In this document: positions 8,429-17,079 of the stretch, piece after piece
Layout: each line of letters opens with the position of its first letter
Position numbering within the stretch: position 1 is the first letter of the stretch
Source of the DNA: Pseudomonas botevensis
Lineage (GTDB): Bacteria > Pseudomonadota > Gammaproteobacteria > Pseudomonadales > Pseudomonadaceae
Assembly (NCBI RefSeq): GCF_019145475.1
Contig: NZ_JAHTKI010000023.1
Location: 83,679 to 135,291 of the forward strand
Reading direction: 5' to 3'
Length of the DNA: 51,613 nucleotides
Notes under the pieces: model-generated
Database searches by the model: none
What the model saw: the letters and a program-made list of their open reading frames with translations, nothing else
What the model was told of the DNA's origin: nothing
Made by a program: the position numbers and the translations under genes

Positions 8429-9523
8429 ATGACGCCCCTAGAACGATATCAAGCTGATCTGAAACGCCCGGACTTCTTCCATGACGCCGCGCAGGAAACT
8501 GCTGTGCGTCATTTGCAGCGGCTGTACGACGATCTGATCGCGGCCGAGCAGAACAAGCCGGGTTTGCTGGGCAAGCTGTTTGGCAAAAAGGATCAGACGC
8601 CGGTCAAGGGGCTGTACTTCTGGGGCGGCGTCGGTCGCGGCAAGACTTACCTGGTGGACACGTTCTTCGAAGCGTTGCCGTTCAAGGAAAAGACGCGCAC
8701 GCACTTCCACCGCTTCATGAAGCGCGTACACGAAGAAATGAAAACCCTGGGTGGCGAGAAAAACCCGCTGACCATCATCGCCAAGCGCTTTGCGACCGAG
8801 TCGCGAGTCATCTGCTTCGATGAATTCTTCGTATCCGACATCACCGACGCCATGATCCTCGGCACGCTGATGGAAGAACTGTTCAAGAACGGCGTGACCC
8901 TGGTCGCGACTTCGAACATCGTGCCGGACGGCTTGTACAAGGACGGCCTGCAACGCGCGCGCTTCCTGCCGGCCATCGCGCTGATCAAGCAGAACACCGA
9001 GATCGTCAACGTCGACAGCGGCGTCGACTATCGCCTGCGTCACCTCGAACAAGCAGAGCTGTTCCACTATCCACTCGACGAAGCGGCCCACGAAAGCCTG
9101 CGCAAGAGCTTCCGCGCGCTGACGCCTGAATGCACCGCCGCCGTCGAAAATGACGTGCTGATCGTCGAAAACCGCGAAATCCGCGCCTTGCGCACTTGCG
9201 ACGACGTGGCCTGGTTCGACTTCCGCGAACTGTGCGACGGCCCGCGCAGCCAGAACGACTACATCGAACTGGGCAAGATCTTTCACGCCGTGCTGCTCAG
9301 CGGCGTCGAGCAGATGAGCGTCGCCACCGACGACATCGCCCGGCGCTTCATCAACATGGTCGACGAGTTCTACGACCGCAACGTCAAACTGATCATTTCT
9401 GCCGAAGTCGAGTTGAAAGACTTGTACACCGGCGGACGCCTGACGTTCGAGTTTCAGCGCACGCTGAGCCGCCTGCTGGAAATGCAATCCCATGAATTCC
9501 TGTCTCGGGCGCACAAGCCTTGA
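8429..9523 (+). CDS. zapE: Cell division ATPase ZapE (AFG1-like)
   Basis: A 364-residue AFG1/ZapE-family P-loop ATPase. Walker A is GGVGRGKT at 66-73, Walker B is VICFDEFFV with FFVSDITDAMIL following, and an ATSNI sensor I sits downstream. In E. coli ZapE associates with the Z ring late in division and under low oxygen or heat stress; the mitochondrial homologue AFG1 handles misassembled respiratory subunits. Start ATG 8429 gives the family N-terminus (MTPLERYQAD). The gene lies between the trpS terminator and its own bidirectional terminator, so it is probably a single unit. Confidence 0.93.
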   Translation: MTPLERYQADLKRPDFFHDAAQETAVRHLQRLYDDLIAAEQNKPGLLGKLFGKKDQTPVKGLYFWGGVGRGKTYLVDTFFEALPFKEKTRTHFHRFMKRVHEEMKTLGGEKNPLTIIAKRFATESRVICFDEFFVSDITDAMILGTLMEELFKNGVTLVATSNIVPDGLYKDGLQRARFLPAIALIKQNTEIVNVDSGVDYRLRHLEQAELFHYPLDEAAHESLRKSFRALTPECTAAVENDVLIVENREIRALRTCDDVAWFDFRELCDGPRSQNDYIELGKIFHAVLLSGVEQMSVATDDIARRFINMVDEFYDRNVKLIISAEVELKDLYTGGRLTFEFQRTLSRLLEMQSHEFLSRAHKP

Positions 9524-9539
9524 GACGATTCGTGAAATG

Positions 9540-9573
9540 AAAAAAGGGCCTGCACATGCAGGCCCTTTTTTAT
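9540..9573. terminator. Bidirectional terminator between zapE and the AraC-type regulator
   Basis: The perfect hairpin AAAAAAGGGCCTGCA / TGCAGGCCCTTTTTT serves the convergent genes zapE and the regulator at 9583. Confidence 0.9.
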
Positions 9574-9582
9574 GGGCGGGGG

Positions 9583-10578
9583 TCAGGCAGCCTGCTGAAA
9601 CTGCTGCCGATACTGGTTCGGCGACAGTTCGGTGTGTTGGCGGAACAATCGCGCGAAGAAGCTGGCGTCGTCGTAACCGACTTCATAGCTGATGGTCTTG
9701 ATGCTCTTGCGGCTGCCAGACAGCAGGCCCTTCGCGGTTTCGATGCGCAGCCGCTGCAGGTAGTGCAGCGGCTTGTCGCCGGTGGCGGTCTGGAAGCGGC
9801 GCATGAAGTTGCGGATGCTCATTCCATGCTCGCGCGCCACGTCTTCGAAGCGGAACTTGTCGGCGAAGTGCTCTTCGAGCCAATGCTGGATCTGCAGAAT
9901 GATCACGTCCTGGTGCAGCTTCTGCCCGCCAAAACCGATGCGTCCCGGCGAGTAGCTGCGCTGCACTTCATAGAGAATGTCGCGGGCCACGGCTTGCGCC
10001 ACGTTGGCGCCGCAGAAGCGTTCGATCAGGTAGATGTACAGGTCGCAGGCCGAGGTGGTGCCGCCAGCGCAATACAGGTTGTCGGCATCGGTCAGATGCT
10101 TGTCCTGATTGAGTTGTACCCGTGGGAAACGCTCGGCGAATGCATTGAAGAAACGCCAGTAGGTGGTCGCTTCCTTGCCATTGAGCAGGCCGGCCTCGGC
10201 CAGCCAGAACACGCCGGTGGCTTCGCCGCACAGCACGGCGCCACGGGCATGTTGCTCGCGCAGCCAGGGCAGGATCTGTGGATAACGTTTGCACAGCGTA
10301 TCGAAGTCATCCCAGAAGGCCGGGAGGATGATCACGTCGGCGTTTTCCAGGCCGCCGTCCACCGGCATGACCACGTCACTGAAGCTGTTCACCGGTTTGC
10401 CGTCGGGGCTGACCAGGCGTGTTTCGAACGCCGGAGTCAGGCCGTGGCCCAGTTGTTTGCCGTAACGCAGGCTGGCCAGATGGAAGAAATCCTTGGCTTG
10501 CATGAGGGTGGATGCGAAAACCCGGTCGATTGCCAGGATGCTGACGCGCCGCAAGGGCGTGGAGACTTGCTTGGACAT
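9583..10578 (-). CDS. GlxA-type AraC-family transcriptional regulator
   Basis: A 331-residue regulator. Residues about 10-190 form a DJ-1/PfpI-like (class I glutamine amidotransferase-like) domain, with ADVIILPAFWDDF and GAVLCGEATGVFWLAEAG around the nucleophile-elbow cysteine. Residues about 225-330 form the AraC-type DNA-binding domain: FRFEDVAREHGMSIRNFMRR is the first helix-turn-helix and IKTISYEVGYDDASFFARLF the second, with the FRQHTELSPNQYRQ signature. The gene is divergent from the acyl-CoA dehydrogenase with 147 bases between, so it probably controls that gene. Two GTGTCC copies seven bases apart at 10648-10660 are a possible but weak binding site. The ligand is unknown. Confidence 0.88.
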   Translation of the reverse strand: MSKQVSTPLRRVSILAIDRVFASTLMQAKDFFHLASLRYGKQLGHGLTPAFETRLVSPDGKPVNSFSDVVMPVDGGLENADVIILPAFWDDFDTLCKRYPQILPWLREQHARGAVLCGEATGVFWLAEAGLLNGKEATTYWRFFNAFAERFPRVQLNQDKHLTDADNLYCAGGTTSACDLYIYLIERFCGANVAQAVARDILYEVQRSYSPGRIGFGGQKLHQDVIILQIQHWLEEHFADKFRFEDVAREHGMSIRNFMRRFQTATGDKPLHYLQRLRIETAKGLLSGSRKSIKTISYEVGYDDASFFARLFRQHTELSPNQYRQQFQQAA

Positions 10579-10725
10579 AATTCAACTTTTGTTTTTATAA
10601 GGGAAAGTGGTCACCAGACGGCTGGATCGTCTTATTTTTTGTCGGGTGTGTCCAGTGTCCTGTATCGGAAGCAAGGCATAGTCTCTGAAGGTCTGATCCG
10701 TCCAACAATAAAGAAAAGGTGCCGC

Positions 10726-11862
10726 ATGATTCCCAGAACCTTGTTCAGCCCTGAGCACGAATTGTTCCGCGACAGCGTCCGAACATTCCTCGAAAAGGAG
10801 GCGGTGCCGTTCCATGGGCAATGGGAAAAACAGGGCTACATCGACCGCAAACTGTGGAACAAGGCGGGGGAGGCGGGGATGCTCTGCTCGCACCTGCCAG
10901 AGGAGTACGGCGGTCTGGGGGCGGATTTTCTCTACAGTGCGGTGGTGATCGAGGAGGTCGGTCGTCTCGGTCTGACCGGTATCGGTTTCTCCCTGCATTC
11001 GGACATCGTCGCGCCGTACATCCTGCATTACGGCAGCGAGACGCTGAAACACAAATACTTGCCGAAACTGGTCAGTGGCGAGATGGTCACGGCCATCGCG
11101 ATGACCGAGCCGGGTGCCGGTTCCGACCTGCAAGGGGTCAAGACCACGGCGGTGCTGGACGGCGACGAATACGTGATCAATGGCTCGAAGACCTTCATCA
11201 CCAACGGCTACCTGGCCGACCTGGTGATCGTTGTCGCCAAGACTGATCCGAAGGCCGGGGCGAAAGGCACCAGCCTGTTTCTGGTGGAGGCGAATACGCC
11301 GGGCTTCGACAAGGGCAAGCGCCTGGAGAAGGTCGGAATGAAGGCCCAGGACACGTCGGAATTGTTCTTCCAGGATGTGCGCGTGCCAAAGGAAAACCTG
11401 CTGGGGCAGGCTGGAATGGGCTTTGCGTACTTGATGCAGGAGCTGCCGCAGGAGCGCCTGACCGTAGCGATTGGCGGTCTGGCTTCGGCCGAGGCGGCGC
11501 TGCAATGGACGCTGGATTACACCCGTGACCGCAAGGCGTTCGGCAAGGCAATCGCCGACTTCCAGAACACCCGTTTCAAACTGGCGGAGATGGCGACCGA
11601 GATTCAGATCGGCCGGGTCTTCGTCGATCGCTGCCTGGAGCTGCACCTGCAAGGCAAGCTCGACGTGCCGACGGCGGCAATGGCCAAATACTGGGGCACC
11701 GATCTGCAATGCAAGGTGCTCGACGAATGCGTGCAACTGCACGGCGGCTACGGGTTCATGTGGGAGTACCCGGTGGCCCGGGCGTGGGCGGATGCGCGGG
11801 TGCAGCGGATCTATGCCGGCACCAATGAAATCATGAAGGAGATCATTGCGCGCTCGCTTTGA
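10726..11862 (+). CDS. Acyl-CoA dehydrogenase, long-chain type
   Basis: A 378-residue FAD-dependent acyl-CoA dehydrogenase catalysing the first beta-oxidation step. Motifs are AMTEPGAGSDLQG and GSKTFITNGYLAD (FAD and substrate contacts), DYTRDRKAFGKAIADFQ, CVQLHGGYGFMWEYPVARAWADARV and YAGTNEIMKEIIAR at the C-terminus. The last two segments and ELPQERL closely resemble mammalian LCAD, in which the catalytic glutamate lies on the ELPQER helix rather than at the short/medium-chain position; I infer the same here. Start ATG 10726 follows AAAAGG. The open frame continues far upstream only because it overlaps the antisense of the regulator gene. It probably acts on long-chain or branched acyl-CoA under control of the divergent regulator. 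Confidence 0.92.
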   Translation: MIPRTLFSPEHELFRDSVRTFLEKEAVPFHGQWEKQGYIDRKLWNKAGEAGMLCSHLPEEYGGLGADFLYSAVVIEEVGRLGLTGIGFSLHSDIVAPYILHYGSETLKHKYLPKLVSGEMVTAIAMTEPGAGSDLQGVKTTAVLDGDEYVINGSKTFITNGYLADLVIVVAKTDPKAGAKGTSLFLVEANTPGFDKGKRLEKVGMKAQDTSELFFQDVRVPKENLLGQAGMGFAYLMQELPQERLTVAIGGLASAEAALQWTLDYTRDRKAFGKAIADFQNTRFKLAEMATEIQIGRVFVDRCLELHLQGKLDVPTAAMAKYWGTDLQCKVLDECVQLHGGYGFMWEYPVARAWADARVQRIYAGTNEIMKEIIARSL

Positions 11863-11870
11863 GTTTTGCA

Positions 11871-11944
11871 GTGGCTTTGGCGCAAACCCGCTGCCACGGA
11901 GTCCAGAGTGACCCCATGGCAGCGGGCTCGCTTGCGAAGGTGGT
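11871..11944. repeat. Inverted REP-like pair
   Basis: GGCTTTGGCGCAAACCCGCT and, inverted, AGCGGGCTCGCTTGCGAAGG flank a 20-base centre between the convergent acyl-CoA dehydrogenase and aldo/keto reductase genes. The arms are diverged relatives of the REP at 43002-43092. Confidence 0.65.
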
Positions 11945-11955
11945 TTACCGGCCGA

Positions 11956-12996
11956 TCAAGGCGCCGGGTTCGGGTGATCCTTGTGAATCGCCTCGATCCC
12001 CGCCAGCACCTCATCCGACAGCTTCAGGTCGAAACTGGCGATGTTGCTGTCCAGTTGCTCCAGGGTGGTTGCGCCAATGATGTTGCTGGTGACGAACGGT
12101 TGCTGGGTGACGAAGGCCAGGGCCATTTGCGCCGGGTCCAGACCGTGTTCCCGGGCCAGTGCCACGTAACGGCTGCACGCCGCTTCCGATTGCGGGTTGA
12201 AGTAGCGACTGAAGCGGCTGTAGAGGCTCAGGCGCCCTTTCGGCGGGCGGGCGCCACCTTCGTACTTGCCCGAGAGGAAGCCGAACGCCAGGGGCGAATA
12301 GGCGAGCAGGCCGCACTGTTCGCGGATGGCGATTTCCGCCAGGCCCACCTCGAAGCTGCGGTTGAGCAGGCTGTACGGGTTCTGGATCGACACCGCGCGC
12401 GGCCAGCCACGGGCTTCGGCCAGGGCCAGGAAGCGCATGGTGCCCCACGGGGTTTCGTTGGACAGGCCGATGTGACGGATCTTGCCGGCGCGCACCTGTT
12501 CATCCAGCGCTTGGAGGGTGTCTTCGAGCGGGGTGAGGTTGGCCTCGATCCTGTGCTTGTAGCCGAGCTGGCCGAAGAAGTTGGTGCTGCGCTCCGGCCA
12601 GTGCAACTGGTAGAGGTCGATGTAGTCGGTCTGCAGGCGCTTGAGGCTGGCGTCCACCGCCTCGGTGATGTGCTGGCGGTTGTGGCGCAGGTTTTTGTCG
12701 CGGATGTAGTCGATGGTGTTGCCGGGGCCGGCGATCTTGCTCGCCAGGATCCAGTCGGCACGATCGCCGCGACTCTTGAAGTAGTTGCCGATGTAGCGCT
12801 CGGTAGTGGCGTAGGTGTCGGCCTTTGGCGGCACCGGGTACATCTCGGCGGTGTCGATGAAATTGATCCCGGCTTCTTTGGCCCGCTCGATCTGGGCGAA
12901 GGCTTCAGCTTCGGTGTTTTGCTCGCCCCAGGTCATGGTGCCGAGGCAGATTGCACTCACGTTCAGGTCGGTACGGCCTAGCTGGCGATAGTCCAT
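11956..12996 (-). CDS. tas: Tas-family NADP(H)-dependent aldo/keto reductase
   Basis: A 346-residue aldo/keto reductase, the same length as E. coli Tas. The catalytic tetrad is present: Asp48 and Tyr53 in FIDTAEMYP, Lys87 in LASKIAGP, and His132 in LYQLHWP. The nucleotide-binding end carries SNIIGATTLEQLDSNI. Start ATG 12996 has AAGGAG at the right distance; a longer frame to 13050 exists but lacks family similarity. Tas proteins reduce carbonyl substrates with NADPH; the natural substrate is not established. It is convergent with the acyl-CoA dehydrogenase. Confidence 0.9.
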   Translation of the reverse strand: MDYRQLGRTDLNVSAICLGTMTWGEQNTEAEAFAQIERAKEAGINFIDTAEMYPVPPKADTYATTERYIGNYFKSRGDRADWILASKIAGPGNTIDYIRDKNLRHNRQHITEAVDASLKRLQTDYIDLYQLHWPERSTNFFGQLGYKHRIEANLTPLEDTLQALDEQVRAGKIRHIGLSNETPWGTMRFLALAEARGWPRAVSIQNPYSLLNRSFEVGLAEIAIREQCGLLAYSPLAFGFLSGKYEGGARPPKGRLSLYSRFSRYFNPQSEAACSRYVALAREHGLDPAQMALAFVTQQPFVTSNIIGATTLEQLDSNIASFDLKLSDEVLAGIEAIHKDHPNPAP

Positions 12997-13171
12997 CGGG
13001 TGCTCCTTGGGCAAAACAATCATAAAAGCAGGTTGAAAATTTTTTCGCAATCTGCATAATTGCCGACCTCTTTCTGCAGTGGAAGTGATGCGCCGCCGCC
13101 GAAGAATCTTGCCGTTGAACGGACGCGCCGACCCGAGCCCCCGAAAGCGTCTGTATCCGGCTGCCTTTGAC

Positions 13172-13200
13172 TTGTCAAAGTACGCACTATTCAGTAAGAT
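13172..13200 (+). promoter_or_regulatory. Sigma70 promoter of rplM-rpsI
   Basis: TTGTCA at 13172-13177, a 17-base spacer, and TAAGAT at 13195-13200, about 40 bases before the rplM start. Confidence 0.65.
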
Positions 13201-13240
13201 CCGCCGTCTTATTTACAGGCGGCCCCTGAGGCTATAAAGA

Positions 13241-13669
13241 ATGAAAACTTTTACTGCTAAACCGGAAACAGTAAAGCGCGACTGGTTTGTCGTCGACGCT
13301 GCTGGTCAGACCCTGGGTCGTCTGGCCACCGAAATCGCGAGCCGCCTGCGTGGCAAGCACAAGCCTGAGTACACTCCTCACGTTGACACCGGCGACTACA
13401 TCGTCGTAATCAACGCCGAGCAAATCCGTGTAACCGGCGCTAAAACCAGCGACAAAATGTACTACTCCCACTCCGGTTTCCCGGGCGGCATCAAGTCGAT
13501 CAACTTCGAAAAGCTGATCGCCAAAGCCCCTGAGCGCGTGATCGAGACCGCGGTTAAAGGCATGCTGCCTAAGAACCCGCTGGGTCGCGACATGTACCGT
13601 AAGCTGAAAGTCTATGCGGGCGCTGCTCACCCTCATACTGCTCAGCAGCCCCAAGAACTGAAGATTTAA
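13241..13669 (+). CDS. rplM: 50S ribosomal protein L13
   Basis: A 142-residue L13, the standard length, with MKTFTAKPETVKRDWFVVDA at the N-terminus and the conserved YYSHSGFPGGIKS and KGMLPKNPLGRDMYRKLKVY. It binds 23S rRNA early in large-subunit assembly. GAGG lies nine bases before the ATG. It forms an operon with rpsI, 14 bases downstream, as in most bacteria. In E. coli L13 represses its own operon through the leader; no clear structure could be assigned here. Confidence 0.98.
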   Translation: MKTFTAKPETVKRDWFVVDAAGQTLGRLATEIASRLRGKHKPEYTPHVDTGDYIVVINAEQIRVTGAKTSDKMYYSHSGFPGGIKSINFEKLIAKAPERVIETAVKGMLPKNPLGRDMYRKLKVYAGAAHPHTAQQPQELKI

Positions 13670-13683
13670 CGGAATAGTTCATT

Positions 13684-14076
13684 ATGTCGGCGACTCAAAA
13701 TTACGGCACTGGCCGTCGCAAGACCGCAACCGCACGCGTTTTCCTGCGTCCAGGTACCGGTAAAATCTCCATCAACAACCGCACTCTGGACACGTTCTTC
13801 GGTCGCGAAACTGCCCGCATGGTAGTTCGTCAGCCGCTGGAACTGACCCAGACCGTCGAGAAATTCGACATCTACGTTACCGTTATCGGCGGTGGTGTGA
13901 GCGGTCAGGCTGGCGCAATCCGTCACGGCATCACTCGTGCCCTGATGGACTACGACGAAACCCTGCGTAGCGCTCTGCGCAAAGCTGGCTTCGTTACTCG
14001 CGACGCCCGTGAAGTTGAACGTAAGAAAGTTGGTCTGCGTAAAGCGCGTAAGCGTCCGCAGTACTCGAAGCGTTAA
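13684..14076 (+). CDS. rpsI: 30S ribosomal protein S9
   Basis: A 130-residue S9, the standard length, with NYGTGRRKTATARVFLRPG at the start, GGGVSGQAGAIRHGI in the middle and the basic C-terminal KRPQYSKR tail whose last arginine reaches the P-site tRNA. It is cotranscribed with rplM and followed by a strong terminator. Confidence 0.98.
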   Translation: MSATQNYGTGRRKTATARVFLRPGTGKISINNRTLDTFFGRETARMVVRQPLELTQTVEKFDIYVTVIGGGVSGQAGAIRHGITRALMDYDETLRSALRKAGFVTRDAREVERKKVGLRKARKRPQYSKR

Positions 14077-14098
14077 TTCCGCTTCCACGTTCAAAAAG

Positions 14099-14133
14099 AA
14101 CGCCCGATTCCTCACGGAATCGGGCGTTTTTTT
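14099..14133 (+). terminator. Terminator of the rplM-rpsI operon
   Basis: The perfect 12-bp stem ACGCCCGATTCC / GGAATCGGGCGT has a four-base loop and is followed by seven Ts. Confidence 0.93.
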
Positions 14134-14168
14134 ATGCGTGCGATTTATCAAAGAATTGCGCTGTGACA

Positions 14169-14197
14169 ACTTGCCACATTCGTAGACCCCCTATACT
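14169..14197 (+). promoter_or_regulatory. Probable promoter of petABC
   Basis: TATACT at 14192-14197 is a good -10. The -35 is weak: ACTTGC at 14169-14174 with a 17-base spacer, or TTGCCA with 15. It lies about 145 bases before petA, leaving a long leader. Confidence 0.45.
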
Positions 14198-14343
14198 ACA
14201 AGGCTTGGGGGCCTGGGCTTCCGGTAATTCCCTTGTCAGAATTGGGGGTTTTCATTACCATTCGGCAAAATTTTTATAAGTACATAGTTTTATTTAGTAG
14301 ATGCCTGATTTAACAGGCCACAAAGCTGATGGGAGAGGACTGA

Positions 14344-14937
14344 ATGAGCAATGACGGCGTGAATGCAGGCCGGCGTCGCTTCTTGGTAGCAGCCACATCC
14401 GTGGTGGGTGCTGCTGGAGCGGTGGGGGCTGCGATACCGTTCGTGGGGTCATGGGTTCCAAGTGCCAAGGCGAAAGCCGCCGGTGCGCCGGTGAAGGTGA
14501 ATGTCAGCAAAATCGAGCCGGGACAGCAGATGATTGCTGAGTGGCGCGGCCAGCCGGTGTTCATTGTCCGCCGTACTCCGGAAATCCTGGGGAATCTCAA
14601 GAAGATCGAGGGCCAGCTCTCCGATCCAACCTCCAAAAACTCCACGCAACCCACCTATGTCGACCCTGAAGTGCGTTCGATCAAGCCGGAAATCCTGCTG
14701 CTGATCGGGATCTGCACACACTTGGGTTGCTCTCCGACCTTCCGTCCCGAAGTGGCACCCGCGGATCTGGGCAAAGACTGGGTAGGCGGCTATTTCTGCC
14801 CTTGCCACGGTTCCCACTACGATCTGGCTGGCCGCGTCTACAAGTCGCAACCTGCGCCTTTGAACCTGCCAGTACCCCCGCATTCCTATGAGACCGATGA
14901 GCTGATTGTCATTGGCGTCGATACGGAGAAAGCGTGA
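14344..14937 (+). CDS. petA: Ubiquinol-cytochrome c reductase Rieske iron-sulfur subunit
   Basis: A 197-residue Rieske protein of the cytochrome bc1 complex. It carries the [2Fe-2S] cluster that takes the first electron from quinol. The N-terminus has a twin-arginine motif (GRRRFLVAAT, about 9-18) followed by a hydrophobic anchor, as expected for Tat insertion with the segment retained. Cluster ligands are in CTHLGC (C124, H126, C129) and CPCH (C152, C154, H155). Its stop codon overlaps the petB start as TGATG. Confidence 0.97.
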   Translation: MSNDGVNAGRRRFLVAATSVVGAAGAVGAAIPFVGSWVPSAKAKAAGAPVKVNVSKIEPGQQMIAEWRGQPVFIVRRTPEILGNLKKIEGQLSDPTSKNSTQPTYVDPEVRSIKPEILLLIGICTHLGCSPTFRPEVAPADLGKDWVGGYFCPCHGSHYDLAGRVYKSQPAPLNLPVPPHSYETDELIVIGVDTEKA

Positions 14938-16148
14938 TGAGCAAGTTCATGGATTGGGTTGATGCACGCTTCCCCGCCACCAAAATGTGGGAAGACCATC
15001 TCAGCAAGTATTACGCGCCAAAAAACTTCAACTTCTTCTACTTCTTCGGTTCCCTGGCGCTGCTCGTTCTGGTCAACCAGATCGTCACCGGTGTCTGGCT
15101 GACCATGAGCTACACCCCGTCGGCAGAAGAGGCGTTCGCTTCCGTCGAATACATCATGCGCGACGTCGAGTACGGCTCGATCCTGCGTCTTTTGCACTCC
15201 ACTGGCGCCTCGGCGTTCTTCATCGTGGTCTATCTGCACATGTTCCGTGGCCTGCTCTACGGTTCGTACCAGAAGCCCCGCGAGCTGGTGTGGGTGTTCG
15301 GCATGCTGATCTACCTGGCGCTGATGGCCGAAGCCTTCATGGGTTATCTGCTGCCATGGGGCCAGATGTCCTACTGGGGTGCCCAGGTCATCATCTCGCT
15401 GTTCGGCGCCATTCCGGTGATCGGCAACGACCTGACCCAGTGGATCCGTGGTGACTATCTGATTTCCGGGATCACCCTGAACCGCTTCTTCGCCTTGCAC
15501 GTGGTTGCCCTGCCGATCGTCATTCTCGGTCTGGTGGTGCTGCACATCCTGGCGCTGCACGAAGTCGGTTCGAACAACCCGGACGGCGTGGACATCAAGA
15601 AACACAAAGACGAAAACGGCGTACCGCTGGACGGCATTGCCTTCCACCCGTACTACACCGTGAAAGACATCGTCGGCGTGGTGGTGTTCTTGTTCATCTT
15701 CTGTTTCATCGTGTTCTTCTTCCCGGAAATGGGCGGTTATTTCCTCGAAAAACCGAACTTCGAACAGGCCAACCCGTTCAAGACGCCTGAGCACATTGCT
15801 CCGGTCTGGTACTTCACGCCGTTCTACGCGATCTTGCGTGCGGTTCCGGACAAACTCATGGGCGTCATCGCCATGGGCGCGGCGATTGCGGTGCTGTTCG
15901 TCCTGCCATGGCTGGATCGCAGCCCGGTCAAGTCGATGCGCTACAAGGGCTGGATGAGCAAGATCTGGCTGGTGGTGTTCTGCATTTCCTTCGTGATCCT
16001 CGGCATCCTGGGCGTTCTGGCGCCGACGCCGGAGCGTACGCTGGTATCGCAGATTTGCACCTTCCTGTATTTCGCCTACTTCATTCTGATGCCTTTCTAC
16101 ACCAGGCTTGAGAAGACCAAACCGGTTCCGGAAAGGGTGACTGGCTGA
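14937..16148 (+). CDS. petB: Cytochrome b of the bc1 complex
   Basis: A 403-residue multi-pass membrane protein carrying hemes bL and bH. Features seen: LLRLLHSTGASAFFIVVYLHM with a heme histidine, GYLLPWGQMSYWGAQV, FFALHVVALPIVILGLVVLH with further heme ligands, and the PEW-type region as HIAPVWYFTPFYAILRA. PVWY replaces the more common PEWY of the Qo site; check against relatives. ATG 14937 overlaps the petA stop; a GTG one codon earlier is a less likely start. The stop overlaps the petC ATG. Confidence 0.96.
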   Translation: MSKFMDWVDARFPATKMWEDHLSKYYAPKNFNFFYFFGSLALLVLVNQIVTGVWLTMSYTPSAEEAFASVEYIMRDVEYGSILRLLHSTGASAFFIVVYLHMFRGLLYGSYQKPRELVWVFGMLIYLALMAEAFMGYLLPWGQMSYWGAQVIISLFGAIPVIGNDLTQWIRGDYLISGITLNRFFALHVVALPIVILGLVVLHILALHEVGSNNPDGVDIKKHKDENGVPLDGIAFHPYYTVKDIVGVVVFLFIFCFIVFFFPEMGGYFLEKPNFEQANPFKTPEHIAPVWYFTPFYAILRAVPDKLMGVIAMGAAIAVLFVLPWLDRSPVKSMRYKGWMSKIWLVVFCISFVILGILGVLAPTPERTLVSQICTFLYFAYFILMPFYTRLEKTKPVPERVTG

Positions 16149-16930
16149 TGAAAAAGTTATTTTTTGCACTGATTTTTGCTGCGTTGCCTGTCCTGTCCTT
16201 TGCGGCTGAACACGGTGGTCCGGAACTGGAAAAAGTCGATATCGATGTTTCCGACAAAGCTGCCCTTCAGGATGGCGCACGCACGTTCGCCAACTACTGC
16301 ATGGGCTGCCACAGCGCCAAGTTCCAGCGTTACGAGCGGGTCGCCGATGATCTGGGCGTTCCTCATGAAATGATGCTGGAAAAACTGGTCTTCACCGGTG
16401 CCAAGATTGGCGACCACATGAATATCGGCATGCAACCGGCCGATGCCAAGACCTGGTTCGGCGCCGCGCCACCGGACCTGACCCTGGTGGCTCGCGTGCG
16501 TGGCACTGACTGGCTTTACGGTTACCTGCGTTCGTTCTATGAAGATCCTGCGCGTCCATGGGGCGTGAACAACAAGGTCTTTCCGAACGTCGGCATGCCT
16601 AACGTGCTGGTCGGCCTGCAAGGTCGTCAGGTCGTGGGTTGCAAACAGGTGCAGATCGTCGAAGACGGCAAGAAGCAATATGATCCGCTGACCGGTACGC
16701 CTCTGACTCATGAAGCGTGCGATCAACTGACCATCGTGCCGAAATCCGGGACGCTCAACGAAGAGCAGTTCGATGAGAAGGTCAAGAATCTGGTAACCTT
16801 CCTGGCTTACTCGGCTAACCCGGTTAAGCTGCAACATCAGCGCATCGGTACTTACGTCTTGCTGTACCTGGCGTTCTTCTTTGTGTTCGCCTACCTGCTC
16901 AAGCGTGAATACTGGAAAGACGTGCACTGA
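16148..16930 (+). CDS. petC: Cytochrome c1 of the bc1 complex
   Basis: A 260-residue c-type cytochrome that passes electrons from the Rieske cluster to soluble cytochrome c. A signal peptide ends about residue 20 (SFAA/EHGG). The heme site is CMGCH at 51-55, and a methionine in NIGMQPADAKTWFGAAPPDL is the likely second axial ligand region. A C-terminal transmembrane anchor (YVLLYLAFFFVFAYLL) precedes KREYWKDVH. ATG overlaps the petB stop by one base, so petABC is a translationally coupled operon. Confidence 0.96.
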   Translation: MKKLFFALIFAALPVLSFAAEHGGPELEKVDIDVSDKAALQDGARTFANYCMGCHSAKFQRYERVADDLGVPHEMMLEKLVFTGAKIGDHMNIGMQPADAKTWFGAAPPDLTLVARVRGTDWLYGYLRSFYEDPARPWGVNNKVFPNVGMPNVLVGLQGRQVVGCKQVQIVEDGKKQYDPLTGTPLTHEACDQLTIVPKSGTLNEEQFDEKVKNLVTFLAYSANPVKLQHQRIGTYVLLYLAFFFVFAYLLKREYWKDVH

Positions 16931-16957
16931 TACGCTTCAAGCAATTGCTGTTTTAAT

Positions 16958-17042
16958 CGCGCGCGCCCAAGGGCGTCTCCGTAAACGCAGGACCTGGTCA
17001 GTCGGGTCCTGCAGGAGACGCCCTCTGGGCGCGCGCGTTTTT
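16958..17042 (+). terminator. Long three-segment hairpin terminator between petC and sspA
   Basis: Three nested stems line up: CGCGCGCGCCCA (16958-16969) with TGGGCGCGCGCG (17026-17037); GGGCGTCTCC (16971-16980) with GGAGACGCCC (17014-17023); and GCAGGACC (16987-16994) with GGTCCTGC (17005-17012). All three are perfect, giving 30 base pairs in an 80-base hairpin, followed by TTTTT. This is much longer than the other terminators here. Confidence 0.85.
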
Positions 17043-17079
17043 CCGGCTCCGACAATTTCAACAAGCGAGGAGGATCGCC

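Noticed and set aside
9556..10725. N-terminal extension of the acyl-CoA dehydrogenase frame by about 390 residues
   Set aside because: It overlaps the AraC-type regulator on the other strand and has no family similarity; ATG 10726 begins the conserved protein.
13051..13171. Possible small gene upstream of rplM
   Set aside because: Short frames there lack a ribosome binding site, and the region contains the rplM promoter.
14886..16280. A 464-residue minus-strand open frame
   Set aside because: Antisense of petB. The petABC genes are unmistakable and overlap in a coupled way.
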